Below the pieces are notes generated by a model, which saw only the letters and a list, made by a program, of their open reading frames with translations, made no database searches and was not told the origin of the DNA. The position numbers were made by a program, and so were the translations under genes. Of a stretch of DNA of 64,000 bases, positions 9,372 to 18,816 are shown piece after piece (the stretch's first letter is position 1; every line of letters begins with the position of its first letter). Origin of the DNA: Neobacillus vireti (GTDB lineage: Bacteria; Bacillota; Bacilli; Bacillales; Cytobacillaceae); the NCBI RefSeq assembly GCF_001026695.1, contig NZ_LDNB01000012.1, forward strand, positions 367,378-431,377, given 5' to 3'.

Positions 9372-10460
9372 ATGAGATGGAAAGAGCAATTATTGACACT
9401 TACACCGTATCAGCCAGGAAAGTCAATTGATGCGGTCAAAAAACAATTTAAGTTAGAGAAAATTGTCAAGCTTGCCTCCAATGAAAACCCGTTTGGCTGT
9501 TCACCTGCGGTAGTTGAGGCACTGCAAACAAACCTTTCAGGGTTGGCTATTTATCCTGACGGCTATGCCACTCATTTAAGAGAGAAGCTTTCTGAATTTT
9601 TGAATGTTGATGAGGAAGAACTCATTTTAGGGAATGGTTCAGATAACCTTATTCAAATTATTTCAAGATCGTTGCTTCATCCTAATGCAAGTACGATTAT
9701 GGCGACTCCATCTTTTTCGCAATACAAACACAACGCCGTCATTGAAGGTGCAGTTGTTAAGGAATTGCCTTTAATCAATGGTGAACATGATTTGGAGGCA
9801 ATGCTTGCGGCTATAGACGAACAGACTAATGTTATTTGGGTCTGCAGTCCTAATAACCCTACGGGTACATATATTCCAGAAAATAAATTAATTCCGTTTT
9901 TAGATAAGGTTCCCCCGCATATCCTTGTCGTTCTTGATGAAGCTTACTTTGAATATGTAGTAGCTGAAGATTATTATGATTCAATCAGGTTAACACGGAA
10001 GTATGAAAATTTAATTGTCCTTCGAACCTTTTCGAAAATTTATGGAATGGCTGCCTTAAGAGTCGGCTATGGGGTTGCTAATCGAGCAATAATAAAAGTA
10101 TTAGAGCCTGTAAGAGAACCATTTAATGTTAATTCATTAGGGCAGCTGGGAGCAATTGCAGCAATCAATGACCAGGAATTTGTCGAAGTTTGTAAGGAGA
10201 AAAACAGACAGGGTCTATCACAATTTTATGATTTTTGTGAACAAAACCAATTGGACTATTATCCATCACAAACTAATTTTATTTTAATTGATTTGAAAGT
10301 TGATGGGGATGTGGCTTTTCAATTTTTACAAGAGAAAGGGTATATTGTCCGCTCCGGTAAAGCGCTTGGTTTCCCAACTGCTGTGAGAATTACCGTTGGA
10401 TCATCTGAACAAAATGAAGGTGTACTACAAGCATTAAGCGAATTTCTTGATAAGAACTAG
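9372..10460 (+). CDS. hisC: Histidinol-phosphate aminotransferase
   Basis: 362 residues from the ATG at 9372. This PLP-dependent class II aminotransferase acts in histidine synthesis and, in Bacillus, also in Phe/Tyr synthesis, which explains its place among the aro genes. Landmarks are KLASNENPFG near residue 32, CSPNNPTGTY near 160, DEAYFEY near 190 and the PLP lysine in RTFSKIYGMAALRVGYG near residue 220. The GTG at 9363 is in frame but belongs to the AAGGGGTGG ribosome binding site, so I prefer 9372. Confidence 0.96.
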   Translation: MRWKEQLLTLTPYQPGKSIDAVKKQFKLEKIVKLASNENPFGCSPAVVEALQTNLSGLAIYPDGYATHLREKLSEFLNVDEEELILGNGSDNLIQIISRSLLHPNASTIMATPSFSQYKHNAVIEGAVVKELPLINGEHDLEAMLAAIDEQTNVIWVCSPNNPTGTYIPENKLIPFLDKVPPHILVVLDEAYFEYVVAEDYYDSIRLTRKYENLIVLRTFSKIYGMAALRVGYGVANRAIIKVLEPVREPFNVNSLGQLGAIAAINDQEFVEVCKEKNRQGLSQFYDFCEQNQLDYYPSQTNFILIDLKVDGDVAFQFLQEKGYIVRSGKALGFPTAVRITVGSSEQNEGVLQALSEFLDKN

Positions 10461-10471
10461 AGAAGCTTTTT

Positions 10472-10492
10472 AGGGCGCTTGCGCTTTTCTTA
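10472..10492. repeat. Fragment of the dispersed GCGCTTGCGC repeat
   Basis: AGGGCGCTTGCGCTTTTCTT plus A matches the terminal 21 bases of the two long repeat copies at 37117-37278 and 41742-41903. It fills the hisC-tyrA gap. Confidence 0.7.
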
Positions 10493-10509
10493 TATTGGGG
10501 GAATATTCA

Positions 10510-11616
10510 TTGAATGGCCGTGTTATTGTAATTGGCTTAGGATTAATCGGCGGTTCCTTAGCATTATGTATCAAGAAGGAACATAACGAAGCTACGATAG
10601 TTGGATTTGATATTAATAAAGAACAGTCTAGACTGGCAAAAATGCTTGGTGTCATTGATGAAATAGCGGAAACCATTGAGGATAGTGCAATCGATGCCAA
10701 TTTAATCATTATTGCTGCACCTGTAAACGAAACGAAAGAAATTCTTCAGATGCTGGCTAAACTGCCCCTTCATCCAGACGTAATTATTACCGATACAGGC
10801 AGTACTAAACGGAAAATAGTCGAAAGTACCGCCAGCTTGAAGGATCGGGGAATCACTTTTATTGGCGGTCACCCAATGGCTGGTTCGCATAAAAGTGGGG
10901 TTTCAGCTGCAAAAGAAATATTATTTGAAAATGCCTTTTATTTATTAACACCAGATAATCAGATTGAGGAAGCAAAAGTAGAACGATTAAAATGTTGGTT
11001 ACTAGGGACAAAGGCAAAGTTTTTGACGATTACGCCTGAAAATCATGACTACCTTACAGGGATTGTCAGTCATTTCCCGCATATCATTGCTGCCTCCATC
11101 GTTCGACAGACAGAAAAACTTTCAGCATCAGAAAGTCTCATCCCACGCCTGGCTGCCGGGGGATTTAGGGATATTACGCGGATTGCCTCAAGTAGTCCGG
11201 AAATGTGGAAGGATATCTTGCTGCACAACCGTGAGATATTAATCGGGCTGCTAAATCAATGGCAGGAAGAAATGAATGGTGTTAAAGGCCTGCTTGAAAA
11301 TGAAGATAGTCCCGCAATACTAAATTATTTCAACCAGGCAAAACAATTTCGCGACGGGCTGCCAATGAAAGAAAAAGGAGCAATCCCTGCCTTTTATGAT
11401 TTGTATGTTGATATACCTGATTACCCTGGCGTGATCTCGGAAATAACAGGGTATTTAGCGAAAGAAGATATCAGCATTACAAACATTCGCATCCTTGAAA
11501 CAAGAGAGGATATCAATGGAGTTTTAGTCATTAGTTTTCAAACGGAAGAGGACAGGTATAAAGCAGAACGTTGTATCGAAACCTATTCCAACTTTCAAAC
11601 ATCAATCGGTTCATAA
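10510..11616 (+). CDS. tyrA: Prephenate dehydrogenase
   Basis: 368 residues from the TTG at 10510. It oxidatively decarboxylates prephenate to 4-hydroxyphenylpyruvate using NAD in tyrosine synthesis. The Rossmann motif [11 protein letters not shown] is at the N-terminus, [12 protein letters not shown] near residue 120 carries the catalytic His, and a C-terminal ACT domain ([16 protein letters not shown]) suggests feedback by tyrosine. TTG 10495 is also in frame, but GGGGGAA at 10497-10503 is well placed as the ribosome binding site for 10510. The exact start is uncertain; the function is not. Confidence 0.95.
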   Translation: MNGRVIVIGLGLIGGSLALCIKKEHNEATIVGFDINKEQSRLAKMLGVIDEIAETIEDSAIDANLIIIAAPVNETKEILQMLAKLPLHPDVIITDTGSTKRKIVESTASLKDRGITFIGGHPMAGSHKSGVSAAKEILFENAFYLLTPDNQIEEAKVERLKCWLLGTKAKFLTITPENHDYLTGIVSHFPHIIAASIVRQTEKLSASESLIPRLAAGGFRDITRIASSSPEMWKDILLHNREILIGLLNQWQEEMNGVKGLLENEDSPAILNYFNQAKQFRDGLPMKEKGAIPAFYDLYVDIPDYPGVISEITGYLAKEDISITNIRILETREDINGVLVISFQTEEDRYKAERCIETYSNFQTSIGS

Positions 11617-11641
11617 TCTAAGATTAAAAAAGGTGATTTAT

Positions 11642-12931
11642 ATGGCATCATTAACACTGAAAACGAACACAGAACGATTATTAGGTGAAATAACCATTCC
11701 TGGAGATAAATCGATTTCGCACAGGTCCGTCATGTTTGGATCCATTGCGTATGGTGAAACGCGGGTAACTAATTTTCTTCCCGGTGATGATTGTTATAGT
11801 ACGATCTCATGTTTTCGAAAACTTGGGGTTGCCATCGAAGAAAACGACAATGAGCTTCGTATATTTGGTAATGGTTTTGAGGGATTAACAGAACCTGATG
11901 AAGTTTTGGATGTTGGCAATTCGGGAACAACCATTCGTTTATTAATGGGGATACTTGCGGGAAGACCATTTTTCTCCACACTTGTTGGCGATGATTCAAT
12001 TGGAAAAAGACCAATGACCAGAGTCACAGTCCCATTAACAAATATGGGTGCCAAAATTGATGGAAGAAAAAACGGTGCCTATACGCCCGTTTCTCTCCGT
12101 GGAAAGCAATTAACACCGATTCACTACAAACTGCCGGTTGCTAGTGCCCAGGTAAAGTCTGCGATTCTCCTAGCGAGCCTGCAGGCAGATGGAATTAGTA
12201 CAATCATCGAGCCAGCTAAAACCCGGGATCATACGGAAAGAATGATTCGTAAATTCGGCGGGGAAATCACAAGGGATAACCAATTGATTACGGTTAAGGG
12301 CGGACAAAAGCTGCATGCTGCTACGATCCATGTACCTGGTGACATTTCCTCAGCTGCATTTTTTCTTGTCGCCGGTGCCGTTATTCCTAACAGTGAAATT
12401 GTCTTGAAAAATGTGGGCTTAAATCCTACCCGAACAGGAATTATTGAGGTCATGAAGAAAATGGGTGCTGAATTACAAATTGTTCAAAAGGATGAGAACG
12501 GATTTGAACCATTTGGTGACCTCATTATTAAAACCTCCGCACTAAAGGGAACTGTTGTTGAAGGAGATTTAATTCCAAAACTAATTGATGAGATTCCAAT
12601 CATAGCCTTACTGGCAACCCAAGCTGAAGGAAAGACGATCATTAAAGATGCGGAAGAATTAAAGGTAAAAGAAACAAATCGAATCGATACTGTTGTCCAA
12701 GAACTAAAAAAATTAGGGGCTGCGATAGAGGCAACAGCTGATGGAATGATTATCCACGGAAAAACTAAACTTTCTGGTGGAACTGTCTCAAGCCACGGCG
12801 ACCATCGGATTGGAATGATGCTCGCAATTGCAGCTCTTCTAAGTAACGAAGAGGTCATTCTGGAGAATCCTGAAGCAATCTCCGTTTCCTACCCGAACTT
12901 TTTTAATCATATTAATAGCCTTTTAAAGTAA
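11642..12931 (+). CDS. aroA: 3-phosphoshikimate 1-carboxyvinyltransferase (EPSP synthase)
   Basis: 429 residues (AroE in B. subtilis naming). It joins phosphoenolpyruvate to shikimate-3-phosphate. Signatures are [13 protein letters not shown] near residue 20, [12 protein letters not shown] near 88, and [11 protein letters not shown] and [11 protein letters not shown] further on, closed by [15 protein letters not shown]. The ATG at 11642 follows AAAAAAGGTGA; the upstream in-frame GTG at 11633 lies within that ribosome binding site. It is the last gene of the cluster before a terminator. Confidence 0.97.
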   Translation: MASLTLKTNTERLLGEITIPGDKSISHRSVMFGSIAYGETRVTNFLPGDDCYSTISCFRKLGVAIEENDNELRIFGNGFEGLTEPDEVLDVGNSGTTIRLLMGILAGRPFFSTLVGDDSIGKRPMTRVTVPLTNMGAKIDGRKNGAYTPVSLRGKQLTPIHYKLPVASAQVKSAILLASLQADGISTIIEPAKTRDHTERMIRKFGGEITRDNQLITVKGGQKLHAATIHVPGDISSAAFFLVAGAVIPNSEIVLKNVGLNPTRTGIIEVMKKMGAELQIVQKDENGFEPFGDLIIKTSALKGTVVEGDLIPKLIDEIPIIALLATQAEGKTIIKDAEELKVKETNRIDTVVQELKKLGAAIEATADGMIIHGKTKLSGGTVSSHGDHRIGMMLAIAALLSNEEVILENPEAISVSYPNFFNHINSLLK

Positions 12932-12961
12932 AAGCTGCCTTCATTGCGGCTTTTCTTTTTT
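12928..12961 (+). terminator. Intrinsic terminator of the aromatic operon
   Basis: AAAAGCTGC and GCGGCTTTT pair with one G-U wobble across a short loop, then CTTTTTT. The stem starts in the last codon of aroA. Confidence 0.85.
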
Positions 12962-13036
12962 GGTACAGGACAAAGTCATAGTTTAGAAATTTTTAGCATA
13001 GCTTGTCTTAAAGAAGAAAAGCGGGTGGTTGAGACG

Positions 13037-13933
13037 ATGTATATCATTGAAAATGCCAACATTCTTATAGACAGGAAATTAACTACATGTTCGCTTTTGA
13101 TTTCAGATAATCGAATAACGAAGATTCAACCTTGTTTTAATCATTATCGGGTGATGAAAATGAATCTTGACCCTTATATTATGACCCCGTCTTTTGTGCT
13201 TTTTAATTCCAAAATACCGTATAAAGAATCCTTTCAGGCATTAAAAAATTTTCTAATTGACCACTTTCTGCTAAAAGGATGTACAACCCTGCTTACATAT
13301 GTTGACGTTTCCTACGAAAATGAATTAACAGAAAAATTCAAGGGAATGAAAACAGCGCTTGTGGGTTGTCCAGTTGACTTTATCATCGGGATCAGAATCC
13401 CAGTCCGCTTAATTACTCCAAGCCTAATGAGAATGTGTAGGAAAGAAAAGATTCCGGCCATTTTTGTTGAAGTAGAGGAGCCTGGTCAATTGGAAAATGT
13501 GCCATGGGGATGGATAAGGGAAGCGATATTCCCGTTCAACAGTCCCTTGATTCCAAAAATTTCTTCTTCACAGAAGAAGGAAGAGAGAGCCGTTTTGTCG
13601 AAATGGAAAGGTATTATGGTAAAAGAAAAAATTCCTGCAATTTATGAAGAAATAGAAGAAAATCAGCCATTATGTACCGCTATACTAAACAAAATAGGTT
13701 TATATCCGCAAAGAGCAAGTCTAATGCACGGGACTGAATTAAGCTATAACTTATATTTAAAGGGAAGAGAAATCAATAATGTTGATGAAGTTAATTTATT
13801 TCATTATCATGGTGATAGACTTGTAGTTACAGTTCACAAAGGAAAGATTGTTCGGACAGGGGCTAAGGTATTATTTAAGCCAGGATATGGAGAACATGTA
13901 AAGGTGCAAACCCTATCGTATTTTTCTTTGTAA
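13037..13933 (+). CDS. Amidohydrolase-like protein lacking the metal site; function unknown
   Basis: 298 residues. The N-terminus (IENANILID, then LLISDNRITKI) has the beta-sandwich pattern that opens imidazolonepropionase- and dihydroorotase-type amidohydrolases, and KGCTTLLTYVD resembles their GxTT helix. Where the family has GxxDxHxH, this protein reads MTPSFVLFNSKI, so the first metal-binding pair is absent, and no later HxH replaces it. It is probably not a metal-dependent hydrolase. The frame is open from 12944, but those codons run through the aroA terminator; ATG 13037 with GGTGGTTGAG upstream is the likely start. It lies between aroA and ypiA. Confidence 0.6.
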   Translation: MYIIENANILIDRKLTTCSLLISDNRITKIQPCFNHYRVMKMNLDPYIMTPSFVLFNSKIPYKESFQALKNFLIDHFLLKGCTTLLTYVDVSYENELTEKFKGMKTALVGCPVDFIIGIRIPVRLITPSLMRMCRKEKIPAIFVEVEEPGQLENVPWGWIREAIFPFNSPLIPKISSSQKKEERAVLSKWKGIMVKEKIPAIYEEIEENQPLCTAILNKIGLYPQRASLMHGTELSYNLYLKGREINNVDEVNLFHYHGDRLVVTVHKGKIVRTGAKVLFKPGYGEHVKVQTLSYFSL

Positions 13934-13960
13934 TTTAAGGGGGAGAAGAGGTAAAAGCCA

Positions 13961-15226
13961 ATGGAGAGAGTAAATAAAATTATTAACATGATAGAGCAGG
14001 GCCAACATAATGACGCCTTAAATGAATATAATCTTATATTAAAAAGCGGTCTGCCTGAGGAAAAATTTCTCTTGGGGGAAGAATTGTATCAGTATGGATT
14101 TTTAGATGAAGCAAAGAAATTAATTGAAAACCTATTGGAAATTTACCCTGAAGAAGGTGAACTTCTTGTTCTGCTAGGTGAAATATTGGTGGAAGCCGGA
14201 GAAGAGGAAGATGCAATTCTTGTTCTAGAAAAAATTTCAGAACAGGATGCTAATTATGCACAGTCATTATTACTGTTAGCAGACCTTTATCAACTCCAAG
14301 GTCTATATGAAGTGTGTGAAAGAAAATTATTGAAGGCAAAACAAATACTGCCAAATGAAGTCATTATTGATTTCGCCTTAGGGGAGCTTTATGGAGAACT
14401 TGGCGAAATTGCCAAGGCGATGAACGCCTATGAAACGGTTTTAAAAGAAGAAAACGAAATTGCCGGCATAAATATCCATGGACGGATGGCAGACCTATTA
14501 AGCGGATCAGGGTCTTTTGAGGAGGCTTTGGCTTATTATGATAAGGCGCTCGATGGAAAATTAGAGATAAACACATTATTCGGCTCGGCATTTACAGCGC
14601 TCCAGGCAGGCTATAATCGAACTGCCATTGAAAAGTTCAATGAATTAAAAGCACTAGATCCAGAATACCATTCACTCTATTTACATCTTGCGATCGGATA
14701 CGAACGGGAAGAAGAGCTTGAAAATAGTTTACTCGCGATTCAAGAAGGAATAAAACAGGATGAATTTAATAAAGAATTATTTTTCTATGGCGGGAAAACA
14801 GCACTTAAGCTTGGAAAAGACGCAGATGCTGAGCAATACTTCCGAGAGGCACTTGCATTAGATCCTGGATACACAGAAGCAGCGCTTATGTTAAATAAGC
14901 TCTTTTTCCAACAGGAAAGATATGAGGATGTCCTCGAGTTAGTTTCTCAGCTAGACATTATTGAAGATGAGGAGCCCCAGTTTTTATGGGATTCCGCACA
15001 TAGCTTTCAAAAATTAGAGAAATACTCCTACGCATTAGACAAATATGAAAGTGCATATACTTTTTTTAAGAATAATGAAGCATTTTTGCTTGATTACGGA
15101 TATTTTCTAATTGAGGAAGGAAAAACCGACCGAGCCGCCGAAATTTTTAAACAGCTGCTAATTGAGGATCCAACAAATGTTGAATTTATTGAAATACTTG
15201 ATCGTCTTACCGATGGGAAGGATTAA
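13961..15226 (+). CDS. ypiA: Tetratricopeptide repeat protein YpiA
   Basis: 421 residues made almost wholly of TPR helical hairpins, with alternating small residues at the 8/20/27 positions (for example [22 protein letters not shown] and [20 protein letters not shown]). It is acidic and has no signal peptide, so it is cytoplasmic. It was identified as YpiA from repeat architecture and position between aroA and ypiB. It is an interaction scaffold with no enzymatic motif. It starts at ATG after AAGGGGGAGAAGAGG. Pairing with ypiB suggests a shared role in cell-wall control (inference). Confidence 0.9.
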   Translation: MERVNKIINMIEQGQHNDALNEYNLILKSGLPEEKFLLGEELYQYGFLDEAKKLIENLLEIYPEEGELLVLLGEILVEAGEEEDAILVLEKISEQDANYAQSLLLLADLYQLQGLYEVCERKLLKAKQILPNEVIIDFALGELYGELGEIAKAMNAYETVLKEENEIAGINIHGRMADLLSGSGSFEEALAYYDKALDGKLEINTLFGSAFTALQAGYNRTAIEKFNELKALDPEYHSLYLHLAIGYEREEELENSLLAIQEGIKQDEFNKELFFYGGKTALKLGKDADAEQYFREALALDPGYTEAALMLNKLFFQQERYEDVLELVSQLDIIEDEEPQFLWDSAHSFQKLEKYSYALDKYESAYTFFKNNEAFLLDYGYFLIEEGKTDRAAEIFKQLLIEDPTNVEFIEILDRLTDGKD

Positions 15227-15258
15227 AAAAGCTGATTATGCAGAGGAGGGAAACTATC

Positions 15259-15825
15259 ATGGCAACCCCTGTTTCTGTCAACGAGAAGAAGGATTTTATT
15301 CGCTGGTTTTTAAATCATTATCAATTAAAAAGAAGAGAATGTGTTTGGATCCTCAACTATTTAATGAGCCACGATCAACTAATGGAAAAGGTTCATTTTG
15401 TTGAGCAAGCACAGTATTGTCCGCGAGGTTTGATTATGTCTACACATTGTGTGGATAAAGTGCCATTTCGTTTTTATAAGGAAAATGTGATGACAACGGA
15501 TGCTGAAAAATCATTCCATGATATTCGGCTTAATCGAGACGAGGATATATTTATTCAGTTAAACTTCCATGCTTCAAATCAGGCACATCAATATGCAGCG
15601 GTGCTTGAGGAAAATCCCTTTGTCCCAAAACATTTGCAAGTGAATGAAAAGGATGGAATCATTGCAGAACAATTGTTACAGCATAGTATTGAACGCTTTC
15701 AACGTGAAAAACTGCTGCAATTAATTGATGAAGCACTTGATAAACAAGATCGTAAGGCGTTTCGGATGCTAACAGAAAAATTAAATAAGCTTACAACGGC
15801 TGAAACAAAAGGAAGTTTGCGATAA
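15259..15825 (+). CDS. ypiB: YpiB (ReoY family), UPF0302 and IDEAL domain protein
   Basis: 188 residues. The N-terminal UPF0302 domain covers roughly residues 1-130, and a C-terminal IDEAL motif is visible as [21 protein letters not shown]. The Listeria homologue ReoY takes part in ClpCP-dependent turnover of MurA and so limits peptidoglycan precursor synthesis; a similar role here is by homology. ATG 15259 is preceded by GAGGAGGGA; the in-frame ATG at 15238 lies upstream of that site. It sits 32 bases after ypiA. Confidence 0.92.
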   Translation: MATPVSVNEKKDFIRWFLNHYQLKRRECVWILNYLMSHDQLMEKVHFVEQAQYCPRGLIMSTHCVDKVPFRFYKENVMTTDAEKSFHDIRLNRDEDIFIQLNFHASNQAHQYAAVLEENPFVPKHLQVNEKDGIIAEQLLQHSIERFQREKLLQLIDEALDKQDRKAFRMLTEKLNKLTTAETKGSLR

Positions 15826-15845
15826 GCAACCTTCCTTTTGTTTTT
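15806..15845 (+). terminator. Intrinsic terminator overlapping the end of ypiB
   Basis: CAAAAGGAAGTTTGC and GCAACCTTCCTTTTG form a 15-base stem with one mismatch around GATAA, then TTTTT. The ypiB stop codon lies inside the hairpin. Confidence 0.85.
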
Positions 15846-15880
15846 GGCAGTGTTAAAGCTCATTGTTGATTTTGGCACAA

Positions 15881-16011
15881 TGTTGATTGGAGTGGAAGGC
15901 GCGAGACTCCTGCGGGAGCAGCGGGACAGGTGAGACCCCGCAGGCGCTTCAGCGCCGAGGAGGCTCACCGCCCGCCCCGCGAACCGCTCGCGCCTGGAAC
16001 GGAAATCAACA
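15881..16011. repeat. 131-bp G+C-rich inverted-repeat element (MITE-like)
   Basis: The element is bounded by TGTTGATT (15881-15888) and AATCAACA (16004-16011). The imperfect terminal inverted repeat extends about 25 bases to GGCGCGAG on both sides. The interior is far richer in G+C than its surroundings and contains further palindromes (CTCCTGCGGGAG, GGCGCTTCAGCGCC). It has no coding capacity. Sequences of this type recur between genes in Bacillus genomes. It fills most of the ypiB-ypiF gap. Confidence 0.75.
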
Positions 16012-16116
16012 TTTACTTTTAACAGAGCCTTGTTTTTTAATATATTACATTTTCTTTTAATGTTTAAGGAGATAATGATATTATAGGAATAGTGAAACAA
16101 AAGGCAGGTGGAAAAA

Positions 16117-16575
16117 ATGAAATGGATACCACAAGATATTGAAACTTATTTAAATGCCAAGGAGTATGTGGATACTGCTGTTATCCCCATCTATTCAATT
16201 TCGTTTGAAGATGAAATGAAGCAGTCAGCCTCGGCTTCAGAATTTATCTCGCTGTTAACAAACCAAATAGAAAGGCAGTTTACAGGAAGATTATTATTAT
16301 TTCCTCCATTTACATATTTAAAAAATGAAAATAGCGAAAAAGTATTGAATGATTTGCTGACTTGGGAGGAAAATATCGTAAAAGGTGATTTTAAACACAT
16401 ATTTTACATAACATCCAATATTGAATGGAAAGCACATGAGGAAAAATTAGGCGGGGCATTAATTTGGCTTCCATCACTTCTGCTTGAGCAAATGTCTGAA
16501 TCCCAAAAGGTGGAAATGATTAACAGTCAAGTAAAACAGCTTTTAATTCTCTTTACGCAAAAATGGCAGGAATAA
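16117..16575 (+). CDS. ypiF: YpiF family protein (DUF2487)
   Basis: 152 residues, no signal peptide and no membrane segment. It resembles the DUF2487 family, always found just upstream of qcrA in Bacillus. No catalytic motif is visible and its role is unknown; location suggests a link to the bc complex. ATG 16117 (MKWIPQDIETYL) follows AAGGCAGGTGG; the in-frame GTG at 16108 is part of that site. It is transcribed in the same direction as qcrABC, which has its own promoter. Confidence 0.82.
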   Translation: MKWIPQDIETYLNAKEYVDTAVIPIYSISFEDEMKQSASASEFISLLTNQIERQFTGRLLLFPPFTYLKNENSEKVLNDLLTWEENIVKGDFKHIFYITSNIEWKAHEEKLGGALIWLPSLLLEQMSESQKVEMINSQVKQLLILFTQKWQE

Positions 16576-16621
16576 TAATAATAAAACTATTCATATTATA
16601 TGTTTTTAAAATAGTATGATA

Positions 16622-16650
16622 TTGACCTTGCCTGTAGATTGATATATCAT
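16622..16650 (+). promoter_or_regulatory. Sigma-A promoter of qcrABC
   Basis: TTGACC (16622-16627), a 17-base spacer and TATCAT (16645-16650), 76 bases before the qcrA start codon. The leader of about 70 bases may hold regulatory sites, but I could not identify one. Confidence 0.6.
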
Positions 16651-16726
16651 TGTTATGTCCTAGTTTTATATGTGTTTAATAATTGTCCGCTGGACTTAAC
16701 TTCATGAATAAAGGGGGGGATAAAGC

Positions 16727-17233
16727 ATGAGTAAAGAGCGTGTTTCAAGACGTCAATTTTTAAGCTACACATTAACTGGTGTAGGCGGCTTCATGGCAGC
16801 CGGAATGTTAATGCCAATGGTACGATTTGCGGTGGATCCTGTATTAAAAGCAGAAGCCGGTGGGGATTTTATTCCTACTCCGAAAAAGATGTCGGAAATA
16901 ACTAAAGAGCCTGTTCGTGTTGACTTTAAATTTAAGCAAAAGGATGCCTGGTACGAGTCTGAAGTTACGGAAACTGCTTGGGTCTATAAAGATGATAATG
17001 GAAAAATTATTGCACTATCACCTGTATGTAAACACTTAGGCTGTACGGTTAACTGGAATACGGATAAAGAACATCCAAATCAATTCTTCTGTCCATGTCA
17101 CTATGGCCGATATACAAAAGACGGTACAAATGTTCCAAATACACCACCATTAGCACCGCTAGATGTATATCCATACAAAGAAAAAGATGGTTACCTTTAC
17201 TTAGGAAAAGCTAAACCACGGAAGGAGGCGTAA
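16727..17233 (+). CDS. qcrA: Menaquinol:cytochrome c reductase, Rieske iron-sulfur subunit
   Basis: 168 residues. An N-terminal twin-arginine-like segment (SRRQFLSYTLTGVGGFMAAGML) forms the membrane anchor. The [2Fe-2S] ligands are in CKHLGCTVNW near residues 103-112 and CPCHYGRY near residue 125. It takes electrons from menaquinol at the outer face of the membrane. AAGGGGGGGAT precedes the ATG. It is the first gene of the b6c-type complex operon qcrA-qcrB-qcrC. Confidence 0.97.
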   Translation: MSKERVSRRQFLSYTLTGVGGFMAAGMLMPMVRFAVDPVLKAEAGGDFIPTPKKMSEITKEPVRVDFKFKQKDAWYESEVTETAWVYKDDNGKIIALSPVCKHLGCTVNWNTDKEHPNQFFCPCHYGRYTKDGTNVPNTPPLAPLDVYPYKEKDGYLYLGKAKPRKEA

Positions 17234-17236
17234 TCA

Positions 17237-17911
17237 TTGTTAAACAAAATTTACGACTGGGTCGATGAACGTTTAGATATTACGCCTTTGTGGCGCGATA
17301 TTGCAGACCATGAAGTACCTGAGCACGTTAACCCGGCGCATCACTTTTCAGCGTTTGTTTACTGCTTTGGCGGTCTGACATTCTTCGTAACAGTCATTCA
17401 AATTCTTTCAGGTATGTTCTTAACCATGTACTATGTACCAGATATTAAAAACGCATGGGAATCTGTTTATTATCTGCAAAATGAAGTTGCTTTTGGTCAA
17501 ATTGTCCGTGGAATGCATCACTGGGGTGCAAGTTTAGTGCTTGTCATGATGTTTTTACATACATTGCGCGTCTTCTTCCAGGGTGCTTATAAAAAGCCTC
17601 GTGAGTTGAACTGGATTGTCGGAGTCCTTATTTTCTTCGTCATGCTTGGTTTAGGTTTTACAGGATACTTATTACCTTGGGATATGAAAGCGCTGTTCGC
17701 TACAAAGGTTGGTCTGCAAATCGCTGAGGCCACGCCGTTCATTGGTTCCTATGTTAAAGTTTTATTAGCAGGTCATGAACATATTGTTGGTGCTCAAACA
17801 TTAACCCGTTTCTTTGCAATCCATGTGTTCTTCCTGCCAGGAGCATTGCTGGGACTTATGGGAGCTCACTTCATTATGATTCGAAAACAAGGTATTTCCG
17901 GACCGCTTTAA
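17237..17911 (+). CDS. qcrB: Menaquinol:cytochrome c reductase, cytochrome b6 subunit
   Basis: 224 residues with four membrane helices. Haem ligands lie in GMHHWGASLVLVMMFLHTLRVF (two His) and in TRFFAIHVFFLPG with GAHFIM. The conserved Cys near residue 43 of b6-type proteins (which binds an extra c-type haem) is replaced: CFGG near residue 35 is the only cysteine in that area, so that ligand should be checked. It starts at TTG 17237 with GGAAGGAGGCG as a very strong ribosome binding site, 3 bases after qcrA. Confidence 0.95.
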   Translation: MLNKIYDWVDERLDITPLWRDIADHEVPEHVNPAHHFSAFVYCFGGLTFFVTVIQILSGMFLTMYYVPDIKNAWESVYYLQNEVAFGQIVRGMHHWGASLVLVMMFLHTLRVFFQGAYKKPRELNWIVGVLIFFVMLGLGFTGYLLPWDMKALFATKVGLQIAEATPFIGSYVKVLLAGHEHIVGAQTLTRFFAIHVFFLPGALLGLMGAHFIMIRKQGISGPL

Positions 17912-17972
17912 AATAAAGTTAAAGCGGTAAGTTTTTTCTAATCTCTACGAAAAAAAGGAGGGGGATTGCTCA

Positions 17973-18758
17973 ATGCATCGCGGTAAAGGTATGAAGTTCG
18001 TCGGTGACTCACGTGTACCAGCACCTGAATCACGTAAAACGATGCTTCCAAAAGATTACTCAGAATATCCTGGTAAAACAGAGGCATTCTGGCCTAACTT
18101 CCTTTTAAAAGAATGGATGATAGGTGCCGTGTTTCTTGTCGGCTATTTATGCTTAACAGTTGCACATCCGGCTCCGCTTGAAAGGATTGCGGATCCGACC
18201 GATACAGGTTATATTCCATTACCAGACTGGTATTTCTTGTTCTTATATCAATTGCTGAAATACACATATGCATCTGGCCCATATACGGTTATTGGAGCTA
18301 TGGTCATTCCTGGACTCGCTTTTGGCGGCTTATTATTAGCACCGTTCCTTGATGTCGGACCGGAACGCCGTCCACTTAAGCGTCCGCTTGCAACATCATT
18401 TATGTTGTTGGCGATAGCAGCTACTGTATTTTTAACGTGGCAATCTGTTGCAACACATGACTGGGCAGCAGCTGAACGCCAAGGTAAAATCGTTGAGAAA
18501 GTAGATTTTGATAAAACAAGTGATGGCTACAAAATCGCAAGTGAAAATACTTGTATTACCTGTCATGGTGATAATTTTCAAGGCGGCGCTGGAGCACCAA
18601 CATTAATTGGTACTGGCTTATCAGCTGAAGAAGTAGCAAAAATTGCTGTAGAAGGTAAAAAAGGCCCAGGTGGTACAATGCCTGCAGGGATTTTTAAAGG
18701 TAATGACGAACAGCTTAAAAAGCTATCGGAATTTATCGCAGAAATTGGTAAAAAATAA
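17973..18758 (+). CDS. qcrC: Menaquinol:cytochrome c reductase, cytochrome b/c subunit
   Basis: 261 residues. It is a fusion typical of Bacillus: a subunit-IV-like N-terminus with PDWYFLFLYQLLKY (the quinol-site PDWYF motif, residue ~76), three membrane helices, and a C-terminal cytochrome c domain with the haem site CITCHG near residue 191 and a distal Met in GGTMPAGIF. It passes electrons from the Rieske centre to cytochrome c. The start has AAAGGAGGGGG upstream. A 61-base gap separates it from qcrB. Confidence 0.96.
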   Translation: MHRGKGMKFVGDSRVPAPESRKTMLPKDYSEYPGKTEAFWPNFLLKEWMIGAVFLVGYLCLTVAHPAPLERIADPTDTGYIPLPDWYFLFLYQLLKYTYASGPYTVIGAMVIPGLAFGGLLLAPFLDVGPERRPLKRPLATSFMLLAIAATVFLTWQSVATHDWAAAERQGKIVEKVDFDKTSDGYKIASENTCITCHGDNFQGGAGAPTLIGTGLSAEEVAKIAVEGKKGPGGTMPAGIFKGNDEQLKKLSEFIAEIGKK

Positions 18759-18767
18759 TTAAATGAT

Positions 18768-18797
18768 GAAAAGCTGACGGGAATCGTCAGCTTTTTT
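18768..18797 (+). terminator. Intrinsic terminator of qcrABC
   Basis: AAAAGCTGACG and CGTCAGCTTTT pair around GGAAT, then TTT. Confidence 0.92.
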
Positions 18798-18816
18798 ATT
18801 GAAATGGGGAGTATTT

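Noticed and set aside
12484-12858. Antisense frame inside aroA (124 codons)
   Set aside because: Shadow of the conserved EPSP synthase coding sequence; no ribosome binding site or known domain.
12944-13036. N-terminal extension of the amidohydrolase-like gene
   Set aside because: These codons cross the aroA terminator and contain no ribosome binding site; ATG 13037 has one.
15699-16100. Minus-strand frame crossing the MITE-like element and the end of ypiB
   Set aside because: It owes its length to the G+C-rich repeat and to codons of ypiB; composition is not protein-like.
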